DNA of 64,000 bases, taken from NCBI GenBank assembly GCA_963665395.2, contig OY762251.1, positions 124,001 to 188,000 on the forward strand. The letters are read 5' to 3'. Source of the stretch: Bin87 sp963665395 (GTDB taxonomy: Bacteria; Chloroflexota; Dehalococcoidia; Lucifugimonadales; UBA3495). Shown one piece after another: positions 1 through 9,669 of this stretch. Positions within the stretch are counted from its first letter, which is position 1; every line of letters starts with the position of its first letter. The position numbers and the translations under genes were made by a program. The notes beneath the pieces were generated by a model. The model did no database searches, was not told the DNA's origin, and saw nothing but the letters and a program-made list of their open reading frames with translations.

Positions 1-3000
1 GCCCGGGCTCAGGTAGTCGTGGTAATACTCGGTGGTGTCGGCGGAAACCGTGGCCACGGCGTACAGCGGATTCAAGCCAATCCTGGGCTCCGCGGGATCG
101 TAGGGCCAGCCGTATATCACGTAGTCGTCCACGCCGGCCTGCTCGGCCCACCGGAGGTGGATGCTGGTCCGCCCGGCGCCCCGGGCGTTCAACTCGAAGG
201 CGTCCTTAACCTCACTCGCCGCAATCGTCATCTCGTTGTTGTGCGGACGCCAGTCGTACACCTCCGTGGTGTGCCAGGTGTTCGTGCTGTCCTCCGTGGT
301 GCAGGCGGTTTTGCCGCTGGTGGTCAGGGTGACTTCTTCTGCGGCGCTGTCGATGCACTTCTGGTAGCTGCCCCAGTGGTGGTTGGAAGTCGTGCCGTCC
401 TGGTTGAACTCGCAGGTTGCCCGGTCGATGGCCGCCCGGCCGTCCACCGCGTTTTGAGCCGCTCCAGCGGCGTTTTCGCAGACCTCCACGCTGTTGGCGA
501 TGCTGGCCTTGACTGAGCTCACCGCAGCCGAGTCCACCACCAGCGTCAGCGTGGCCCGGCCGTCTTTCACGAATCCCTCCGGGATGTGCCAGTGCGATTC
601 CCCCCCGTCCGATTCATATTCGGCCAGAGACCATACCCCGGTGGTCTTGTCGTAGGTTCCCAAGTTGGGCGCCACCTCGGATATGTCGTTGGCGGAGATG
701 GGATTGCCGTCACCGTCGGTGATCGTTACCGTCGGCGCCAGCGTTTCATAGTGGACGGTCTCGTGCTCGCCATGGCCGTGAGCGTCTTCGATGACCGTTC
801 CGATGTCAGCGGTGGCGTCGATTCCGGCCAGGATGGTGAAGGCCGTCTTGCCCGTCGCGACGCCCCGGCTGGCCCCGCCGGACGACACCGACAAGTCCGC
901 CGCCGGACCCACGTGGAATTTGTAGCGGCCCGCGGACTTTTTCGTGCCGGACGCCGGGCGGCCTTCAATGATGATGTCCGCCTCATAGGTGCCCAGGGCG
1001 CTGAACTCGAACACCAGGCCGTTCGGGCCCGACGCCCTGCTGCTGTCAGTGAAATTGTCGCTGGGCTGCGTCTTTTTGATGTCGAAGGGTATGTTAGTCC
1101 AGTTATCCGCTTGCAGGGCCCGCATGGCGCCCGGGTTCGTGTCGGTGGCCATAGCATCGCACATTCCGGTGGTCGCCGTGGCGCTGTCCAGGTAGGTCTG
1201 GGACGCTTTGGGGCAGATGGAGGTGTAGTACGGGCTGTGCGCAGCGCCCAGGAGCGCGTAGTTCAAGTGTACGCCCTGGATAACCGGGAAATAGTTGTCG
1301 TGCGCTGTGGGGTTTCCGGTGTACCACGCCGGCCGGTTCGCCGGGTAGTTCGGCGACGCCGGGTTTTTCCGGGCGAGGCGGTTGATTATTAAGTCCGGCA
1401 CGTTAACCACCACGTCTTCGGGATGGAAGACGTCGTAGGGCGAGCCGGCGTTCCGGGAGGCATTGCCCGTGCGGTCCGGGGCGTCGTTGGCGCCGTTCAC
1501 GTACTGGACCAGGTCGTTGGCCGACTTGCCGACGCAGGGAAAGCTCGCGCCGTCGGCGCACTGGCGCAGCGTCAGCAGGTCGGCCCGGCCCCCGGAGAAC
1601 ATGGTCAGCCCGTCGGACGCCTTCGGCGCGCCCAAGCAGACGCGGTCCGTGTTGTCACGCGCCATCTCCACGGCGCTTACACGCTCTGAAATGGGAATAA
1701 GTACACCGGTGCGGGCCGGCTCCACCGGCAGCGCCCGCACGGTGGCCGTCATACAGTGCGGCCCGTCGCCGGTGGGCGTCGCCGGCACCTTTACGACGTA
1801 GAAGAGCCGATCTCCGCTTTGATGCGATTTACGATGGTCAGCAAAATCAAAAGGCACCGTCCGGCCGATGCGGAACAGGCTGCCCTCAAACCGGCCGGCG
1901 GCGTCGGAGCATTGGGGCCGCCGGCCGGCGACGCCAAAGTCCTCGTCAATACCGTCGTGGTCGTATTCCAGCCGGCTGGAGCGGGGCCGTCGGGCGTCGT
2001 TGCTGAGATCGCTCAGCGTCCCGTCCTCGTTGTACTTCCCATTGGGGCCGTCGTAAAAAACCACGCCGGCATGGTCCGGCTCCAGGCCCTCAAAGCGCAG
2101 ATTGACGCACGTTTGGCTCAGCACATCGGCGTGCGCGTCGATAGCTGTCGCACGGGGAGCCACATGAACCGTGGCGACAAACGTCGCCTTTTCGCCGGCG
2201 GCCGGGGGTGCCGGGTTTTCGACCCCGGTCGCAACCGAATAGTCAGTTTCCGTGCCCGACTGCAAGGACGTGGCGACGGTTTCACACACTTTAGCGCCGT
2301 CGGAGTCCTTTAACCAAAGGAAGACCTTTACTTCAACGGTCCAGTACAGACCACCGGCGATTTCCTGTCTAAAGTACGTACGTTCAGAATAAGGGTTTAT
2401 CACTTCTAAATAGTACCGATCAGGAGGAGTTCTCCTCTGTCGCAATATATCTTGTGTGTAAGCATTGGTTTTAATGAACCAATGAATGCCATTGACCGAT
2501 ATTTCCAAGTTGTAAATGGGATCGGGCGTATGGTTCGTAACGGTGAAGTCCACTTCCCCTCCTGTCTGACCTCGACTAATGCTGGCTGACAGGCCGTGGC
2601 ATTCCGGCAACCCGCTGGGGGTGTAGAAAAGCCTATAGCTAATCAAGTTACTAGAGGTGCAGTTGCGGTCGCTGTAAGCCTGGTAAAATTGACCAATCCC
2701 CGGGGTTAGCCCCGTCAGGCTGACCGTATCGCCGGACACCGGTCCCTGACAGTCACCCTGCTGGCCGGTTCTGCTAATTTCGTAGTACCAGTCGCCGGTA
2801 GGGCCGTCATTGCGGAAGAGTTTCAGCGTCGCCGTGGTCGGCGTGGGGTCAACGACGGCCAGCCAGGGCGTGGTGAACGTGCCGGCCGCGGCCAGGGCCG
2901 GCGTGCCGGCAGCGCAGTTGCTCTCAGTGCTGTACGCCTTGAAGTTATAGAGCGTGCCTCCGATCAGACCACTCACCTGAACGCTCGTTGTCCCCGCCTG

Positions 3001-3303
3001 CGCCACCGGGCAGCTGCTTCCTCCTTTGTTCCCGGGCCCGGCCCGGTAGTACCACTTGACGCCGCCGTGGCCGCTGATGGTCAACGTGGCCGTCGTGCCG
3101 GTGACGTTGCTCACGGTCAGCGTGGCCGACTGCGCCTGGACGGCGCCTGGGGCGACCGGTTCGCCGGCCGCCGCCTGAGCCGCGACCGGGCCGCCGGCCG
3201 CCGCCTGGGCCGCGCCCGACTCCGGCCGGGCCGATGCCCATGCCAGCGCGACGAGCAGGACGATGAAAGTTGCGGTTACGGCCAGGAAGCGGGAGGAAGG
3301 CAT
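1..3303 (-). CDS. Large exported surface-type protein (3' end outside window)
   Basis: Reading leftward from an ATG at 3303 the frame stays open for 1101 codons to the window edge, so the gene is partial. The N-terminus has a basic start, a hydrophobic stretch (about residues 6-25) and an ASA-type cleavage region, so export is likely. Two short Ala/Gly repeats follow, then fibronectin-III-like beta segments with scattered Cys pairs. A late module containing FHVGPAADLSV matches FHVGLLADLKV in the neighbour at 3502-5841, so the two proteins share architecture. No membrane anchor or LPXTG is seen in the visible part. Function unknown; adhesion or cell-surface role is inference. A weak AGGTG precedes the start. 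Confidence 0.85.
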   Translation of the reverse strand, partial: MPSSRFLAVTATFIVLLVALAWASARPESGAAQAAAGGPVAAQAAAGEPVAPGAVQAQSATLTVSNVTGTTATLTISGHGGVKWYYRAGPGNKGGSSCPVAQAGTTSVQVSGLIGGTLYNFKAYSTESNCAAGTPALAAAGTFTTPWLAVVDPTPTTATLKLFRNDGPTGDWYYEISRTGQQGDCQGPVSGDTVSLTGLTPGIGQFYQAYSDRNCTSSNLISYRLFYTPSGLPECHGLSASISRGQTGGEVDFTVTNHTPDPIYNLEISVNGIHWFIKTNAYTQDILRQRRTPPDRYYLEVINPYSERTYFRQEIAGGLYWTVEVKVFLWLKDSDGAKVCETVATSLQSGTETDYSVATGVENPAPPAAGEKATFVATVHVAPRATAIDAHADVLSQTCVNLRFEGLEPDHAGVVFYDGPNGKYNEDGTLSDLSNDARRPRSSRLEYDHDGIDEDFGVAGRRPQCSDAAGRFEGSLFRIGRTVPFDFADHRKSHQSGDRLFYVVKVPATPTGDGPHCMTATVRALPVEPARTGVLIPISERVSAVEMARDNTDRVCLGAPKASDGLTMFSGGRADLLTLRQCADGASFPCVGKSANDLVQYVNGANDAPDRTGNASRNAGSPYDVFHPEDVVVNVPDLIINRLARKNPASPNYPANRPAWYTGNPTAHDNYFPVIQGVHLNYALLGAAHSPYYTSICPKASQTYLDSATATTGMCDAMATDTNPGAMRALQADNWTNIPFDIKKTQPSDNFTDSSRASGPNGLVFEFSALGTYEADIIIEGRPASGTKKSAGRYKFHVGPAADLSVSSGGASRGVATGKTAFTILAGIDATADIGTVIEDAHGHGEHETVHYETLAPTVTITDGDGNPISANDISEVAPNLGTYDKTTGVWSLAEYESDGGESHWHIPEGFVKDGRATLTLVVDSAAVSSVKASIANSVEVCENAAGAAQNAVDGRAAIDRATCEFNQDGTTSNHHWGSYQKCIDSAAEEVTLTTSGKTACTTEDSTNTWHTTEVYDWRPHNNEMTIAASEVKDAFELNARGAGRTSIHLRWAEQAGVDDYVIYGWPYDPAEPRIGLNPLYAVATVSADTTEYYHDYLSPG

Positions 3304-3369
3304 GGAAATTGCACCTGTCTTACAGTCGTGGCTATCCGTCATTATGACGATGCGGATGGGGGCGAGGCG

Positions 3370-3474
3370 TCAGAATCAGGATTCACCGGATTTATGGATT
3401 GATCGGATTGGAGCCGTCTCGGGAAGAGAAGTTCCAATCCTGAAAATCCGCCAATCCGATAAATCCCGATTCTG
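3370..3474. repeat. Dispersed inverted repeat, GGATT-rich family, copy 1
   Basis: The two arms read CAGAATCAGGATT at the left and, on the other strand, CAGAATCGGGATTTATCGG at the right. They are separated by a short centre and both are rich in GGATT(T) units. Related copies lie at 34460-34570 and 42938-43041. This copy sits between the two large exported-protein genes and could form a long hairpin there. Confidence 0.85.
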
Positions 3475-3501
3475 CTGAATGGCTTGTTGGCTTGGACGGC
3501 G

Positions 3502-5841
3502 CTACTGCGACGCCGTCCAGGTGACGGTCACCCAGTTGGAGCTGACTTGCACCGGGTTGCTGCCGTACTGCACCGTCAACCGGTACTTTTTGGTCCCGGC
3601 CGACGTTTCCGTCACATAGGAGAGGAGCGCGACGCTTAGGTCGGTGGCGGCGAGTCTGGTGGTACAGTTCGCGCCCTGGCCATCGCACGTCTCCAGCGAG
3701 TACGGTTGAATCGTGCTTACCGCCACCGGCGGGGTTCCCAACGTCGCGTTCAGTATCACCGGTGTGCCCGTCGTCTGCTGTTCGGGAACGGCGGTCAGGT
3801 TCACCGTCAGGGTCTCGGCCACGTCGGTCACGTTGATGCGCAGCGGGATGCTGGCGTCAATGGCGTCGTCGTCGTTGCCGTACCGGTCCTTGCCGTCGCT
3901 GACGTGGAGAACCAGGTCGTAGGAACTGGTGTCTTCGTAGTTGAGCTGGGCGCCGGCGGCTACGGTGACCTGGCCGCCGCCGCTGCCCGGGGCCGCCCTG
4001 AAGAGGGTCGCGCCGGTTCCGGTGAGGGTGTAGGTCAGCGTGTCGCCGGAGTTGGGGTCGCTGGCGGTCACCACCGCGCCCACGTTGGTTCCCGCCGCCG
4101 AGTTCTCGGCAATGGACCGGGACACGTAGAAGGCCGGGGGATAGTTGGCATTCGCCACCGGCGTAACCGTCGCCGAAGCCTTGTTGTCCTCCTTGTGGGG
4201 GTCCAACTCCCGCACGTCCGACGAGCCGATGGACTCGGTGGCGTAGATTTCCGCCTCCGTCTTCAGGGCCTGGCCGTGGGTGCCGGCATCCGCCGTGGCC
4301 TTGATGACCAGCGTCGCGGTAGCGTAGGTGGTGGTCTGGTTCTCGCCCGTGCCGGTGGTGGTAGGCGCGGCCAGGTCGCCGATGCTCCAGACGCCGGTGG
4401 CGCTGTCGTAGCTGTCGGTCCGGTTGCCGGAGCCAGCGTCGTCGGAGACGTAGGTCAGGCCCGTGGGTAGCGTCACCCTGACCTTGGTGGCCGTGGCCAG
4501 GTCCGGCCCCCGGTTGGTGGCGGTGAGGGTGATGTCCACGGTGTCGCCGGGTTCCAGCTCGCCGGCGCTGCCGGTGGTGGGCGCGGCTTCGGCGGCGGTC
4601 GCTGTAACCTTCAGGTCGGCCAGCAGCCCCACGTGGAACGTGTACGTTTTCACCACGCTGGTCACCGTCCGGCTGCGAATCCCGGCGTCCTGCATAAGCG
4701 CAACGCTGGGATGGCCCTTGGCGTGAACCTGGACCACGTAGGTGCCGGGCAGGGTGAAGGCCCAGGCGCGGTGCTCATAGTCTCCGGGCGTGACGCGGAC
4801 CTGGTTTTCGTTGGTCTCGAGCGTACTCCAGGTGACCTGCTCGACGCCGGTTGAGCGCGTCACGTCGTGGGGATAGAAGGCGTACACGGCGCCCCGGTCC
4901 TGGGGCAAAACCCACTTTTCCCGGCTGGACTCGAACTCGAACTGCACCGTGTCGTCCGTGGTAGTTTCGGTACGCTTCGCGTCGGTCCAATCGTCCGGGT
5001 TGAGCAGCCCCGCGGAGAAGCCGAAGCACAGGTCGCCGCCGACGCGGGTGGGGGAGAGTTCGCCCGTGTAATCCTCTTCGCAGTAGGGCACCAGCCAGAG
5101 GCGCTGGTAGTCGCCTTCCGTAACCGTCGTTACGCCGTTCTTGGTTGTCGAGCTGTAGCCGATGCGGGTGTACGTCTTGGTGACCACGCCGGTGACGGTG
5201 TCCGTCTCGGATGATGTTGGTTCGTCCGGGTAGGCGAAGGGATAGCGGTCCAGGTCGTCCACGGGCCGCGGCGTATCGCGGGTGTAAGCAGTGCCGTCGC
5301 TATCGACGGCGTTGCCGTCGCTATCGAAGTAGCGCTTTACGTTGGCCGTCAGGTCCGCGGTTGTCTTGGCCGTTTCGGGCACGTGGATGATGGTGTCGGC
5401 GATGTTGATTTTGGAAGCCTGGCGGGTGGTGCCATTCGCCGTGTGGTGGACGGCGGGCGGACAGTCGTTGCCGGTGAGGTTCTTGCCGGCCTGAACGGTG
5501 TCGCTGTTGTCCCACCAGACGTCGAAGAGGGCGTAGCCGCCGGAATTGACCACTGCGGCCGGGGTGTCCGCGCAGGGTTCCGGCGTGGCGTACACCTTGG
5601 GCGTAGGGGTTGGCGTGGGGGTCGGGGTGGGTGTCCCGTCGTTGTCATCGTCGTCATCGTCATTGGTGAGGGCGACACGTTCCAGGGCGTCGCCGCCGTG
5701 GTCGCCCAACGGCGTGGCGTTGCTGGCGGTGGCGTCGTCGCCGCTGAACATGAAGAGCAGGGCGAAGACGGCTATGACGGCCAGGGCGCTGAGGCCCAGG
5801 GCCGCGATCTTGGGGTTGCGGATGTTGCTTGCGGGTCTCAA
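3502..5841 (-). CDS. Exported protein with DUF11-like and cadherin-like modules
   Basis: A 779-aa secreted or surface protein. The start is a TTG at 5841, chosen because AAGGAG lies 8 nt upstream. Residues 12-32 form a hydrophobic signal or anchor segment. An acidic D/N run and a Thr-Pro linker (about residues 60-80) follow, typical of a spacer that holds a domain off the envelope. Around residues 410-540 is a DUF11-like beta module (ADLKVTATA, then DTVDITLTATNRGPDLATA), and around 580-680 a cadherin-like repeat (GAVVTASDPNSGDTLTYTL). The C-terminus is another beta segment ending in WTVTWTASQ-like sequence, with no sorting motif. It lies about 200 bp upstream of a related exported protein on the same strand. 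Substrate or partner is not visible. Confidence 0.9.
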   Translation of the reverse strand: MRPASNIRNPKIAALGLSALAVIAVFALLFMFSGDDATASNATPLGDHGGDALERVALTNDDDDDDNDGTPTPTPTPTPTPKVYATPEPCADTPAAVVNSGGYALFDVWWDNSDTVQAGKNLTGNDCPPAVHHTANGTTRQASKINIADTIIHVPETAKTTADLTANVKRYFDSDGNAVDSDGTAYTRDTPRPVDDLDRYPFAYPDEPTSSETDTVTGVVTKTYTRIGYSSTTKNGVTTVTEGDYQRLWLVPYCEEDYTGELSPTRVGGDLCFGFSAGLLNPDDWTDAKRTETTTDDTVQFEFESSREKWVLPQDRGAVYAFYPHDVTRSTGVEQVTWSTLETNENQVRVTPGDYEHRAWAFTLPGTYVVQVHAKGHPSVALMQDAGIRSRTVTSVVKTYTFHVGLLADLKVTATAAEAAPTTGSAGELEPGDTVDITLTATNRGPDLATATKVRVTLPTGLTYVSDDAGSGNRTDSYDSATGVWSIGDLAAPTTTGTGENQTTTYATATLVIKATADAGTHGQALKTEAEIYATESIGSSDVRELDPHKEDNKASATVTPVANANYPPAFYVSRSIAENSAAGTNVGAVVTASDPNSGDTLTYTLTGTGATLFRAAPGSGGGQVTVAAGAQLNYEDTSSYDLVLHVSDGKDRYGNDDDAIDASIPLRINVTDVAETLTVNLTAVPEQQTTGTPVILNATLGTPPVAVSTIQPYSLETCDGQGANCTTRLAATDLSVALLSYVTETSAGTKKYRLTVQYGSNPVQVSSNWVTVTWTASQ

Positions 5842-6240
5842 GTTGTAAGCTCCTTATGGTTTATGGTTCGGAGATTGGGTTCCGCCTGGCGCCGTCTGCA
5901 GCCGGCCGCAACGCGGAAATCGCATCCGCGCGGCCGGGATGGCCGGCGCGGGAGCGTGAAAAACAAAAACCCCGCCGCCGGCGGCACAGGCCAGCGTCGG
6001 GGGTAGGGTAGGGATCTGCCGGAACCGGGCCGCGTCAGCGGCGGCAGCCGAGCCGAAGTCGGGGGCGAGCGGAGGGATGTGGGGTTTCACCGGGGAATGC
6101 TCCGTACCGGGCGCAGCGGTCATGCCGCGCCAGTCCCTGCAACCCGGCTACAGTGTCCCTCCGACACCGGACGGCGCGTTGCGGGGGCAAACCCGGTAAT
6201 TATCGCGCCAAGCAAGGGCGGTAACGAACGAGGCCGTAAG
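5842..6240. other. Leader region, no convincing gene
   Basis: About 400 bp between the TTG-started exported gene and the IS4-type insertion. The leftward strand contains a GC-rich hairpin (GCCGCCGGCGGC, about 5966-5980) followed by GGGGTTTTTG, which could terminate transcripts coming from the right. Several GC-rich pairings lie between it and the start codon, so a structured 5' leader is possible, but no known riboswitch core was recognised. Confidence 0.4.
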
Positions 6241-7697
6241 CTGGACTTTGTACGTTCAAGCGGCGTAGGCGAGGGAATCGATAAGCCGAGCGTACAATTC
6301 GGGAACGGGTTTTCCCCGGTCACAGTCGGATAACGACATTGAAAAACTGTCCGAAGCCAGCCACAGGTGGCGTCGCACCAGGGCGATGGCATCCACGAAA
6401 GTGGGGGCGGGTTTGGCGTACCAGGCCGCCGTGCGCTGGGTGATGGGGCTCTCTTGTTGCAGCGAGTGTGCCGCCAGGGCGATCCAGGAAAACAGACCCA
6501 TCAGGACGGGCGTGGTGCGGGCAATGGCGCGATCCGACCATTGGCGCTGAGTTTCCACGCCCAAGTGAGCCCGTACTTCCTGGTAAGTGACCTCCAGCTG
6601 CCAACGCAGCACAAACCACTCCAGGATCTGGACTGGGGCGACCGACTCATCAGTGCAGAGCAGGGCCTGAGTGTCCAGTTCACCTTTGGGGTCTCGGACC
6701 AGCGCCCAGCGGATGGGTACGGGCGGTTTGCCGGGGTGGTACCAGAGGGCGGTCTGCGAAGCCAGTTCCAGCGTGCGCATGGTGCCGTCGTACCAGGACA
6801 CCGACGCGGTGTCCCAGAGCAGCTCGGGATCGTCAAGGCGTTGCTTGAGGGTGGGTTGACGTGCCCCCTTGACCCGAGGGCGACCGGTTTGGCCCGGTTG
6901 ACGGGGTGGCGCGGGATCGTAGAGACCGGCATCCAGGCGCAGCCTGGTGATGAGGGTTACGGGTTCATGGAGGGACTGGCAGAAGTAGAGCAAGTCCAGG
7001 ACGGCATAGCCATTGTCGCCCACCACCACCAGGGGGCGATGGGGCAGCCAGCGGCGCAGCAGCAGGATCATCTGGCGAGCCCAGTCGGTGAGTTTCTTGT
7101 GCCGGCGTCCCTGCCTTTGGTGATAGCGTTCCGATGGCGCCAGCGCGGTGAGCAAGGGCAGGGCCCAGAACCGTCCCGCCCAGGGGATGCGTCCCAGCCA
7201 CATCAAACTGATCCAGCGCAACCCGCTGGCCTTGACCGTATAGCTGCGGCTGGAACGCACGGCGTCTCGGTAGACACCCAGAGCGTTGATCTTTGGACCC
7301 TGCCGACGCTCCAGGGTTTCGTCGATACCGAACACCAGCGGACCGTCGCCGTGGTCGAGATGTTGAAGCAGCAACCTGAGCAAGACCTGGGACGCCCCAA
7401 GGGGCGACCACGCCGCCCGGTTCAGCACGTGATGGTAGCGGGCATAGTTGCGGTCGCCGCTGAGGCCCATGACCCGCAACGCCGCGGCCACTGTGCGCTG
7501 GCCCGGCGTCAGGATCGCGCCGACCAATAGGACCTGAGCCTTTTGCCAGGTTCGGTTTTGGAACAGCATGGCGAAGGGAAAGAGAACAGTTACAATGGCA
7601 TCGGGCAGGGTGAGCACGAATTGACCTACGGTGAGTTGTGGGGTCAAACCAGCTTACCCTGCCGCTTTCATTTTTCTAGTTTTTGTACAAAGTCCAG
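6241..7697 (-). mobile_element. IS4-superfamily insertion sequence, complete
   Basis: Both ends carry the same 13-bp terminal inverted repeat CTGGACTTTGTAC (6241-6253, and inverted at 7685-7697). The flanks are an exact 5-bp direct repeat GTAAG (6236-6240 and 7698-7702), the target duplication. The 1457-bp element holds one intact leftward transposase. Perfect TIRs and duplication suggest a fairly recent insertion. Confidence 0.93.
6256..7647 (-). CDS. DDE transposase, IS4/IS701-like
   Basis: A 463-aa transposase that cuts and joins the ends of its own IS. Visible catalytic elements are FGIDETLERR (first Asp, about residue 108), VVVGDNGY (second Asp, about 220) and WQLEVTYQEVRAHLGVE near residue 375, which fits the Y-(2)-R-(3)-E signature of IS4-type enzymes. 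The start is TTG at 7647, giving MTPQLTVGQ. The gene fills the element between the inverted repeats and has no frame damage. IS701-like assignment is by general resemblance; a profile search would settle it. Confidence 0.92.
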   Translation of the reverse strand: MTPQLTVGQFVLTLPDAIVTVLFPFAMLFQNRTWQKAQVLLVGAILTPGQRTVAAALRVMGLSGDRNYARYHHVLNRAAWSPLGASQVLLRLLLQHLDHGDGPLVFGIDETLERRQGPKINALGVYRDAVRSSRSYTVKASGLRWISLMWLGRIPWAGRFWALPLLTALAPSERYHQRQGRRHKKLTDWARQMILLLRRWLPHRPLVVVGDNGYAVLDLLYFCQSLHEPVTLITRLRLDAGLYDPAPPRQPGQTGRPRVKGARQPTLKQRLDDPELLWDTASVSWYDGTMRTLELASQTALWYHPGKPPVPIRWALVRDPKGELDTQALLCTDESVAPVQILEWFVLRWQLEVTYQEVRAHLGVETQRQWSDRAIARTTPVLMGLFSWIALAAHSLQQESPITQRTAAWYAKPAPTFVDAIALVRRHLWLASDSFSMSLSDCDRGKPVPELYARLIDSLAYAA

Positions 7698-8051
7698 GTA
7701 AGAAAGCCTCGCCAAACCGCCGCCGATTGTATTCACGCGAAAACGGGTTGTCAATACCCAGTATCAATAGTTTCAGGCGGGCCGAAACCATGAATGACGG
7801 CTCCGATTCTTTTGGAATGTGGGCAGGGCAGACTGGCTAAACCGTTTGACGCTGCCCCAAAGTGCGGCGAAGGCCCAGGCAAGGTCAGCGCGGCCGCCGT
7901 GGCGCGTCGCTGGTCGGCCCGGAAACCAACGTATCTCCGAGGGGACTGGCCATTCGCCGCTCCAACGCGGTGAAGGTGTCGATGAGTTCCGGCGCTTCAA
8001 AGGCGCGGTTGCGCCGCCCGACGTTGACCTGAGCCAATACGCCGGTCTCAA

Positions 8052-9140
8052 CTAGTGTCCTGTATTCAAAGTTCGCTGGCAAAAGTGCGCGACGTTGGCC
8101 AGGATCTGGTCAGCAGTCTTCGTCCAGACAAAGGGCTTGGGGTCTTCGTTGGTGATGTCCAGGTAGCGGTAGATGGCGGCTTCGAGCTCGCCGCTGCTCT
8201 GGTGCACTCCGCGACGCAACTGCTTCTCCGTCAGCAACGCAAACCATCGTTCCACCAGGTTCAGCCAGGACGCGCTGGTCGGGGTGAAGTGCAAGTGGAA
8301 ACGGGGCCGTTTGGCCAGCCAATTGCGGATCAACGCCGTCTTGTGGGTGGCGTAGTTGTCCATGATCAGGTGGACGTCCAAGTCAGGGGGCACTTCCGCC
8401 TCGATGGTATCGAGGAACTTGCGAAACTCCACCGACCGGTGGCGTTGGTGGCAGCGGCCAATGACCTTGCCGCTCTGGGTATCCAAAGCGGCAAAGAGGG
8501 ACACCGTGCCGTGGCGCAGGTAATCATGGGTGCGTCGTTCCACCTGTCCCGGACGCAGGGGCAACAGCGGACGGGTGCGATCCAGCGCCTGGATTTGAGA
8601 CTTCTCGTCCACGCACAGTACCAGGGCCCGGTCCGGCGGGTCCTGGTACAGACCCACGATATCGCGCACCTTCTCAATGAAAAAGGGGTCCGACGACAAC
8701 TTGAAGACTTCAGTGCGGTGAGGCTGCAATCCGAAGGCGCGCCAGATGCGGCTGACGGTATTGTGGCTCAGGCCGCAGCGTTGGGCCATGGCCCGGGTGC
8801 TCCAGTGGGTAGCGTCCCGGGGCGTGGTCTCCAGCGTCAACGTAATCACCCGCTCCACGTCGTCATCGGTGATCGACCGGGGGCGACCGATGCGAGCTTC
8901 GTCCGACAGCCCGTCCAGTCTCCGCTCCACAAACCGTGACCGCCACTTGCCTACGGTGGCCCCCGATACTCCCAAGTCGGCCGCCACCGCGGTGTTGCTC
9001 CGGCCCGCCGCGCAGGCCAAAATCATCCGGGCCCGCAGCGCCAAAGCTTGCGCCGTCTTCGGACGACGGACCCACCGCTCCAGGGTTTCCCGTTCCGTGT
9101 CGTCCAAAATCAATGGTGGCATCGGGCGTCCTATGGCCAT
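8052..9140 (-). CDS. IS630-family transposase (copy 1)
   Basis: A transposase of about 362 aa. An ATG at 9182 would add 14 residues, but the ATG at 9140 has GGAGG at good spacing. The N-terminal half has two helix-turn-helix segments (NTAVAADLGVSGATVGKW and AMAQRCGLSHNTVSRIW). The DDE core shows LVLCVDEKSQ, LIMDNYATHK and SASWLNLVERWFALL. The protein ends TLNTGH and its stop codon TAG is formed by the TA target duplication plus the next host base. It is the same protein as the one at 49008-50096. Confidence 0.95.
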   Translation of the reverse strand: MAIGRPMPPLILDDTERETLERWVRRPKTAQALALRARMILACAAGRSNTAVAADLGVSGATVGKWRSRFVERRLDGLSDEARIGRPRSITDDDVERVITLTLETTPRDATHWSTRAMAQRCGLSHNTVSRIWRAFGLQPHRTEVFKLSSDPFFIEKVRDIVGLYQDPPDRALVLCVDEKSQIQALDRTRPLLPLRPGQVERRTHDYLRHGTVSLFAALDTQSGKVIGRCHQRHRSVEFRKFLDTIEAEVPPDLDVHLIMDNYATHKTALIRNWLAKRPRFHLHFTPTSASWLNLVERWFALLTEKQLRRGVHQSSGELEAAIYRYLDITNEDPKPFVWTKTADQILANVAHFCQRTLNTGH

Positions 9141-9220
9141 GGTCGTCCTCCATCTGGGCTGCTCACCCGGAGGATACCCCATCGCTCATGCTTTTTCTAC
9201 TTACTTCGGTTACAGGACAC
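8055..9220 (-). mobile_element. IS630-family insertion sequence, copy 1
   Basis: A 1166-bp element bounded by inverted GTGTCCTGTA ends and a duplicated TA target (8053-8054 and 9221-9222), the hallmark of IS630/Tc1-mariner elements. A second copy of the same length and orientation-reversed sequence is at 48928-50093. It is inserted in the Fic remnant. Confidence 0.96.
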
Positions 9221-9669
9221 TAGGCGGTCAATCGCCTGGTTGGCGGCCTGAAAGGAACGCCCGGTGAGTTCGGCCGCGGTAGCCGCGGTGAGCACCGGCG
9301 CCGCCGGCAGCGCGTCGATCAGCAGTCGCGTCGCCGAACCCTGACGCGGATTCCCGGCCCGTCCGCGCCAATCCTGCTGGAGACTGCTGACTTGTTCCTC
9401 AAACCATCTCGCGTCGGTGGCAGACTCCGGCGGTCACGGCTGGTCGGTCCGGCGGGGTCGGCTTCCTGGGTACGTTCTTCCAACCGGGCCATTCGGCGCG
9501 TGCTTATTCAAGGTTGCTACGCATCATTGAATAACAACCGGGCGTGTTCAAAGTTGCCGATGGCCCTCGGATCCATCGCCCCTCGCAGTCCACAGTACCA
9601 ACCAGTCAAATCGTACCTCGCGGCTCCAGAGAGCGGCGACGGAGTTCCACGAACGCAAGGAGTAGCGCC

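Larger units (their letters stand above)
7885..9437 (-). pseudogene. Fic-family protein C-terminal remnant, split by IS630
   Basis: Removing the IS630 element and one TA joins 9437-9223 to 8052-7885 in a single leftward frame. The product reads RLLIDALPAAPVLTAATAA, then SFQAANQAIDRL, then VETGVLAQVNVGRRNRAF and APELIDTFTALERR. This is the winged-helix tail typical of Fic (AMP-transferase) proteins. The Fic catalytic domain is absent: upstream of about 9437 the frame meets a TGA and the sequence is unrelated. The gene was therefore already truncated, and the IS630 insertion broke the remainder. Confidence 0.75.

Noticed and set aside
1..3303. Rightward open frames such as 586-1392
   Set aside because: They lie opposite a continuous leftward 1101-codon frame with a signal peptide and beta-domain composition.
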